A DNA stretch of 9,188 bases from positions 1 through 9,188 of the forward strand of contig CAILTZ010000405.1 of assembly GCA_903837255.1 (NCBI GenBank). The letters are read 5' to 3'. This stretch comes from an uncultured Pirellula sp. GTDB lineage: Bacteria; Planctomycetota; Planctomycetia; Pirellulales; Pirellulaceae. Positions 6,901 through 9,188 of the stretch are shown piece by piece (position 1 is the first letter of the stretch; each line of letters begins with the position of its first letter). The position numbers and the translations under genes were made by a program. A model generated the notes under the pieces. It had not been told where the DNA came from. It did not search any database and saw only the letters and a program-made list of their open reading frames with translations.

Positions 6901-8288
6901 GGATCCTCCAACCAAGCGTCCAGGGCCAAGAGGATCGGTTGGGTTTGTTTCACCCACAGATCCTGCTGAGTGCGAAGCGTTCGCACAAAGGTATCCAGAC
7001 CTCGCAGTGGCAAATCGGGTCGACCCGGTGCGACGAGCCTGGGGTTTGCGATCACGACCGCGTCGTCTTGGTTGCCATCCCCGGCATCGGAGACTTGCAA
7101 ATACAAGGTCACATCCTCATCAGGGAGGTCTTTGGGGATGGCAAGTCGGAGTTCTTGTTGATTGCGGATCGGGTTGATCGGTTCTTGCCAAGCCTTTGGT
7201 CCGTCCCGCTTGCCGATATGTCCGACGCTCGAGAATTTCCAAAGCGCCTTTTGCCACGAGAGTACCTCCGCGATCAGTGCATCAGGGGACTCGATCGAGG
7301 TGGCTTGCCACCTCTTTTGGATCGTCGATAAGAGGCCTTTGGCATTCGAGTCATTTAGCTGTGCCCAGAGGGTCCGCAGGTACTTGGCATTGAGCCCCTC
7401 GGACCTGGCGATCGACTCGAGGGTCTGCGAGGCATCTTGCGAGCTGCCTTTCAAGGCATCGCGGACTTTCAAGGAGGCGACCAGATACTTTTCGACCGGC
7501 AGTCTGCCACCTTGGTTGGTTTCAAAGACGATGCCTTGGAGGTTGACCGTCGCGCCGCCGGATTGATCGCTGAAGGGGGCATAGAAGCGTCGGATTTCAT
7601 CCAGGGTGGAGTTGGTCATGTCCGATTGGGAGGGATTGTTTGCAAAGGTGATCCCATCGGGCACCAGGACCACGTGCTGGGCAACCGACTTGGCCGCATC
7701 GAGGTATTTGCGGACCAGCGAGGGTGACATGACCAAGGCGGCTCCGGTATTCGAGAAACCTTCGCCTGCGGCGCTGTCGGCTGGGAATTCTTTGGCCGGT
7801 TGGATTTCCGGCAGGTTGGTAAGATCCCGGATGGTGTTGGTGTACTCGGCGTTGTTGAGTCGTCTGAGGAGGACCGGACCTGGATCACCCGCATAGCGTT
7901 CGGCTTGGAGGGTCAGCCAAGCTTCCATCCATCGGATTGCATTTTGGCGATCTTCGGCCGAGGGCTGAGGCTCCTCGGGGGGAGGCATCTGCTGGGTTTG
8001 GAACTGTTCTAGGACGCGCTGGACGCTTCGCGTTTCGCGTTGGACGTGGTCCCAGCTGGACCACTGCGTCAGATCCACCTCGGCTTCCGTGCGCTGGTCA
8101 TTATGGCATTTGCTGCAATGCTTCTGAACAACGCTTTGCACCGAAGCCAGAAAAGTTTTTTGAAGCTCCGCGGAACGGGAATCGACCGCTTGCGGATTTT
8201 GCGCAAGGCTTGGCACGACAAGCCAATGGGTAACCAGCAGGAGTGCGATCCAAGATTTGGCGACAGAAGCGACAGGATAGGGACGCAT
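3924..8288 (-). CDS. Giant exported PSD/cytochrome c-like protein (PSCyt1, DUF1587, DUF1595, DUF1592, DUF1588, DUF1585)
   Basis: This 1454-residue protein is of the planctomycete cytochrome/PSD type. It begins with a Sec signal peptide (hydrophobic residues 13-28, likely cleavage after A29 in PSLAQ). A PSCyt1 segment carries the first haem motif CSKCH (C58, C61, H62) and MPPP at 101-104. DUF1587 starts at LLRRLNNAEYTNTIRDL (about 140-205). A long central region (about 210-1025) has a DAGDGN motif near residue 400, an NPS-rich linker near 495, and a possible beta-rich module near 565-680 containing WIAPAAQRIDCQ and CGNGIAWRLELRRG. The C-terminal core then follows: DUF1595 (about 1030-1090, ending SPEFLYRVE), DUF1592 (about 1105-1230, LANRLSYFLWASMPDD), DUF1588 (about 1250-1348) with a second haem motif CSKCH (C1324, C1327, H1328), and DUF1585 (about 1360-1445). 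It should bind c-type haem outside the cytoplasm; substrate and reaction are unknown. Family members are often much shorter. It probably acts with the DUF1552 protein encoded downstream. No Shine-Dalgarno sequence is seen; the start is fixed by the signal peptide. Confidence 0.92.
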   Translation of the reverse strand: MRPYPVASVAKSWIALLLVTHWLVVPSLAQNPQAVDSRSAELQKTFLASVQSVVQKHCSKCHNDQRTEAEVDLTQWSSWDHVQRETRSVQRVLEQFQTQQMPPPEEPQPSAEDRQNAIRWMEAWLTLQAERYAGDPGPVLLRRLNNAEYTNTIRDLTNLPEIQPAKEFPADSAAGEGFSNTGAALVMSPSLVRKYLDAAKSVAQHVVLVPDGITFANNPSQSDMTNSTLDEIRRFYAPFSDQSGGATVNLQGIVFETNQGGRLPVEKYLVASLKVRDALKGSSQDASQTLESIARSEGLNAKYLRTLWAQLNDSNAKGLLSTIQKRWQATSIESPDALIAEVLSWQKALWKFSSVGHIGKRDGPKAWQEPINPIRNQQELRLAIPKDLPDEDVTLYLQVSDAGDGNQDDAVVIANPRLVAPGRPDLPLRGLDTFVRTLRTQQDLWVKQTQPILLALDAWLEDPQGRSLDELAAQSQTPPALMKAWARTLGLSDYTNPSTANPSNTANPDRRRLVNKSDSMSGYEFVTGWVAEEALSIVANSSDQHVRIPGNMPPKSIAVHPSPSRSICTSWIAPAAQRIDCQALVRHAHTECGNGIAWRLELRRGSLHQVLSSGFSAGAKDVPIGPHKSLRVRPNDQIVLVIEPRDSNHSCDLTTIDLTITAVQTADSPEETWNLSQDLHPNILAGNPHADSKGRPGVWEFFTEPALGSKLSNQSGLIPPESLLAKWFNEPQASVRRDLIASLQNRLLEPTGVASDEPDAILVRRLLSASGPLFLSAIESNAQPATDANPNVNSNADDAPSQSLAYGWSASMFAKNVGESKLADNEALVQAPEVLAIRLPASIAAGAELVASVSLHPLAGKNGSVQVALSDRKPEQGSAPIPKTDVVSKDPNWTNVSRQLLVSSPVLVSPSGEAQTRTQESFDRFRAIFPIALCYTKIVPVDEVVTLTLFFREDDMLRNLMLDEQQTKTLERLWAQLHFVSQDALKSVDAYEQLWQFATQDADPSAFEPLREPIQRKAAEFRQSMLDAQDKQLESVLELAQRAFRQPLGQELRQTLVGLYKNLRNSDTSHEDAIRLLVARVLVSPEFLYRVERPHEGTDKPTDVSDLELANRLSYFLWASMPDDTLMELARSNKLSEPQTLRMQVRRMLQDPRAQRMAVEFGTMWLHIRDLDMLDEKSESHFPEFAQIRGDLYREAILLFTDALANDRSVLDLLSGDYTFLNGRLASYYGIPDVGPADALEPWRKIDGVRKYGRGGILTLGATLAKQSGASRTSPILRGNWLCEVVLGEKLPKPPKNVPVLAELPPQGFTERQLTELHSSDPACSKCHQRIDPYGYALENYDAIGRYRVRDAAGNLIDSSTQLPTGEKIQSFDDLRAYLEEHRNEEFVRQFNRKLLGYALGRSVQLSDEPILKDLLDKQKASGYSVYETLCQIVLSKPFRQIRGKDFQDDALQQ
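6762..6805. repeat. 15-bp coding tandem repeat encoding an NPS linker
   Basis: TCGATGGGTTGG occurs at 6779-6790 and again at 6794-6805, a 15-bp period, with a decayed third copy (ATCTGGGTTGGC at 6762-6773) before it. On the minus strand this encodes TNPSTANPSNTANP, a flexible-looking Asn/Pro/Ser linker near residue 495 of the giant protein. The period is a multiple of three, so copy number changes would keep the frame. Confidence 0.6.
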
Positions 8289-8310
8289 GATAGATGGTGG
8301 GATTGGCCGG

Positions 8311-8352
8311 AGGGCAGAGAGTTAGGGGCAGAGAGTCAGGGGGGAGAGTTTT
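8311..8352. repeat. Degenerate 14-bp G-rich tandem repeat, three units
   Basis: Units are AGGGCAGAGAGTTA (8311-8324), GGGGCAGAGAGTCA (8325-8338) and the more diverged GGGGGGAGAGTTTT (8339-8352). The block starts 23 bp upstream of the PSD gene start codon, so on the minus strand it probably lies in the 5' leader or core promoter as a C-rich tract. Confidence 0.6.
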
Positions 8353-8424
8353 GGCAGACCAGGTAGTTTGGGATGGACCTGGAATAGCTAAATGATAGTC
8401 GATTGGTCCTGAGAGTGCACGAGA

Positions 8425-8472
8425 GCTAATTCACGGGCTAATTCACGGGCTAATTCACGGGCTAATTCACGG
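8425..8472. repeat. Perfect 12-bp tandem repeat, four copies
   Basis: GCTAATTCACGG is repeated four times without mismatch (8425-8436, 8437-8448, 8449-8460, 8461-8472). A short CACG at 8418-8421 may be the remnant of a further unit. The perfect identity suggests recent expansion or active slippage. It lies about 137 bp upstream of the PSD gene start and 94 bp upstream of the lipoprotein start. A role as a binding-site array is possible but not shown. Confidence 0.9.
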
Positions 8473-8554
8473 CGATTTTTTCCTGCAAAATGGGCTTTCG
8501 CTGGTTGGGCGGTAATTGGTACAGGTTCCTCAGAGTTGAATTGGGTAAGTCCAC

Positions 8555-8566
8555 AGGAACCGTTCC
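8555..8566 (+). promoter_or_regulatory. Ribosome binding site of the lipoprotein gene, inside a small inverted repeat
   Basis: AGGA (8555-8558) lies 8 bases before the ATG at 8567, the best Shine-Dalgarno candidate in the window, and it supports this start over the overlapping out-of-frame ATG at 8571. The bases GGAACCGTTCC (8556-8566) form an inverted repeat that could make a 4-bp stem with a 3-base loop and weakly mask the site. Confidence 0.5.
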
Positions 8567-8992
8567 ATGCATGCAGGAACCCGAAAAACCGTTCTGTCGC
8601 GACCATTGTTGTTGTGTGTTTTGCTATGCATGATGGCAAACAGCACAGGATGCCAGCAGTGGCCTGGGAATCATGCGATGCGTCAGTATCAAATCGAGAG
8701 CGAGCGATTGCTCTCGGAGTTTCGGAGCCAGAAAAAGCGGGCCGAAGATCTCGAACAACGGAATGTTCAACTCGAACGCCGCTTGGGAGAAAGCGAGCGG
8801 GAGATAGCCAAGTTGCAAGGTCGCAATCCAAGCTCTCGCATGGCGGCCGTTCCGGGTAGCAGTTCGATTACAGGTGGCGGTTTACCCGATGCACGTCCAG
8901 GGACCTCAGGCCGCCTCTCATCGGGCAATCCATCGATCGGTCCGAGTGACCCCCGAAACTCGAATCAGTGGCGACCGATCCCTGGTCGCTAG
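8567..8992 (+). CDS. Small coiled-coil lipoprotein, unknown function
   Basis: This 141-residue protein has a lipoprotein signal: a positive N-region (RKTVLSR), a hydrophobic stretch PLLLCVLLCMMA (13-24) and a lipobox-like STGC with the lipidated cysteine at C29. After cleavage a charged helical segment, about residues 38-86 (YQIESERLLSEFRSQKKR through REIAKLQGR), is rich in Glu, Arg, Leu and Lys and should form a coiled coil. The remaining 55 residues are low in complexity, rich in Gly, Ser, Pro, Asn and Arg, and probably disordered, ending RPIPGR. Anchoring in a membrane with the coil in the periplasm is the likely arrangement. I do not recognise a named family. It is transcribed away from the giant PSD gene and shares the repeat-bearing intergenic region with it. 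The AGGA site eight bases upstream supports the start. Confidence 0.75.
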   Translation: MHAGTRKTVLSRPLLLCVLLCMMANSTGCQQWPGNHAMRQYQIESERLLSEFRSQKKRAEDLEQRNVQLERRLGESEREIAKLQGRNPSSRMAAVPGSSSITGGGLPDARPGTSGRLSSGNPSIGPSDPRNSNQWRPIPGR

Positions 8993-9064
8993 AGCCTAAA
9001 GCCTTCGTTCCATTGCACCTGCAAAAAGGGGCTGTGGCTGTGTACTGGCAATCTCCCGCAGCTT

Positions 9065-9084
9065 GATTGTGAATCAGCACAATC
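9065..9084. repeat. Inverted repeat, 7-bp stem with 6-base loop
   Basis: GATTGTG (9065-9071) and CACAATC (9078-9084) are perfect inverted copies around AATCAG. It lies 73 bp after the lipoprotein stop codon. No T tract follows, so a Rho-independent terminator is only a weak option; an operator for the gene beginning near 9159 is the alternative. Confidence 0.45.
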
Positions 9085-9122
9085 GTACTGAGAAATCGCA
9101 ACGTCAAAGACCTTGACTGCGG

Positions 9123-9151
9123 TTAAATTTCTTCGCGTTACCGTTTATACT
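9123..9151 (+). promoter_or_regulatory. Possible sigma-70-like promoter
   Basis: TATACT (9146-9151) is a good -10 match. A weak -35, TTAAAT (9123-9128), lies 17 bp upstream; a better -35 word, TTGACT (9113-9118), is too far away at 27 bp. Transcription would begin around 9157-9160, right at the ATG at 9159, which would imply a leaderless mRNA or a true start further downstream. Confidence 0.3.
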
Positions 9152-9158
9152 CTTTGGC

Positions 9159-9188
9159 ATGTTGGATGTAACGATCCGCCAGTGGCGA
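9159..9188 (+). CDS. Possible start of a gene running off the window end
   Basis: An open frame begins with ATG at 9159 and continues to the edge without a stop, giving MLDVTIRQWR. Ten residues are too few to identify a product. Support comes only from the TATACT box just upstream and the position after an apparently complete gene. No Shine-Dalgarno sequence is present. Confidence 0.25.
   Translation, partial: MLDVTIRQWR

Larger units (their letters stand above)
8289..8566. other. Divergent intergenic region with two repeat blocks
   Basis: This 278-bp stretch separates the minus-strand PSD gene from the plus-strand lipoprotein gene and must hold both promoters. It contains a 14-bp repeat block (8311-8352) and a perfect 12-bp repeat block (8425-8472). 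I could not assign a convincing -35/-10 pair on either strand. An antisense open frame crosses the right half, but it looks like a shadow of the lipoprotein gene. Confidence 0.5.

Noticed and set aside
8425..8472. Possible CRISPR array
   Set aside because: The units are 12 bp and contiguous, with no spacers and no cas genes nearby.
8388..8831. Minus-strand open frame of 147 codons in which the 12-bp repeat encodes RELA four times
   Set aside because: Most of it lies antisense to the lipoprotein gene, which has a lipobox, coiled coil and ribosome binding site. The reading frame shows no domain or signal, and the 12-bp period stays open simply because it is a multiple of three.
1..9188. Mobile element, prophage, toxin-antitoxin or defence system
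   Set aside because: No transposase, integrase, terminal inverted repeats, phage structural protein or known defence domain is visible in any supported gene; tRNA and rRNA genes were also not seen.

Overview
The window looks like a piece of a planctomycete chromosome, most likely from the Pirellulaceae or relatives. The main evidence is the pair of minus-strand genes for a very large exported PSD/cytochrome-type protein (PSCyt1, DUF1587, DUF1595, DUF1592, DUF1588 and DUF1585 modules, with two CxxCH haem motifs) and a Tat-exported DUF1552 protein. This pairing is typical of, and much expanded in, planctomycetes. Weak or absent Shine-Dalgarno sequences before most genes and moderate GC content fit this. 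The taxonomy is inferred from gene families, not from a marker gene.

Layout from left to right. 1-198 is a non-coding leader with an 18-bp perfect palindrome and an 11-bp direct repeat. 199-1590 (+) encodes a GT4-type glycosyltransferase. It converges, with only 8 bp between stop codons, on 1599-2456 (-), a complete endonuclease IV (nfo) with all nine metal ligands. Upstream of nfo on the same strand lie the DUF1552 gene (2494-3828) and the 1454-residue PSD/cytochrome gene (3924-8288). These three minus-strand genes (order 8288 to 1599) have spacers of 95 bp and 37 bp and could be one transcription unit. 8289-8566 is a divergent intergenic region with two separate short tandem-repeat blocks. 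8567-8992 (+) encodes a small coiled-coil lipoprotein. 8993-9158 holds an inverted repeat and a possible promoter, and a further plus-strand gene may begin at 9159 and run off the end.

Function: the PSD/cytochrome protein and the DUF1552 protein probably work together outside the cytoplasm, since the pair co-occurs widely, but their biochemical role is not established. The glycosyltransferase would act in the cytoplasm on a surface polysaccharide or glycan, nfo in base-excision repair, and the lipoprotein in the cell envelope. I see no phage, transposon, CRISPR, RNA gene or defence module. I did not find a convincing new multi-gene system. The points most worth a second look are short-period tandem repeats in consecutive spacers and inside the giant gene, the roughly 800-residue uncharacterised centre of that giant protein, a DUF1552 protein with a degenerate signature motif, and over-representation of the word CTTGCAA.
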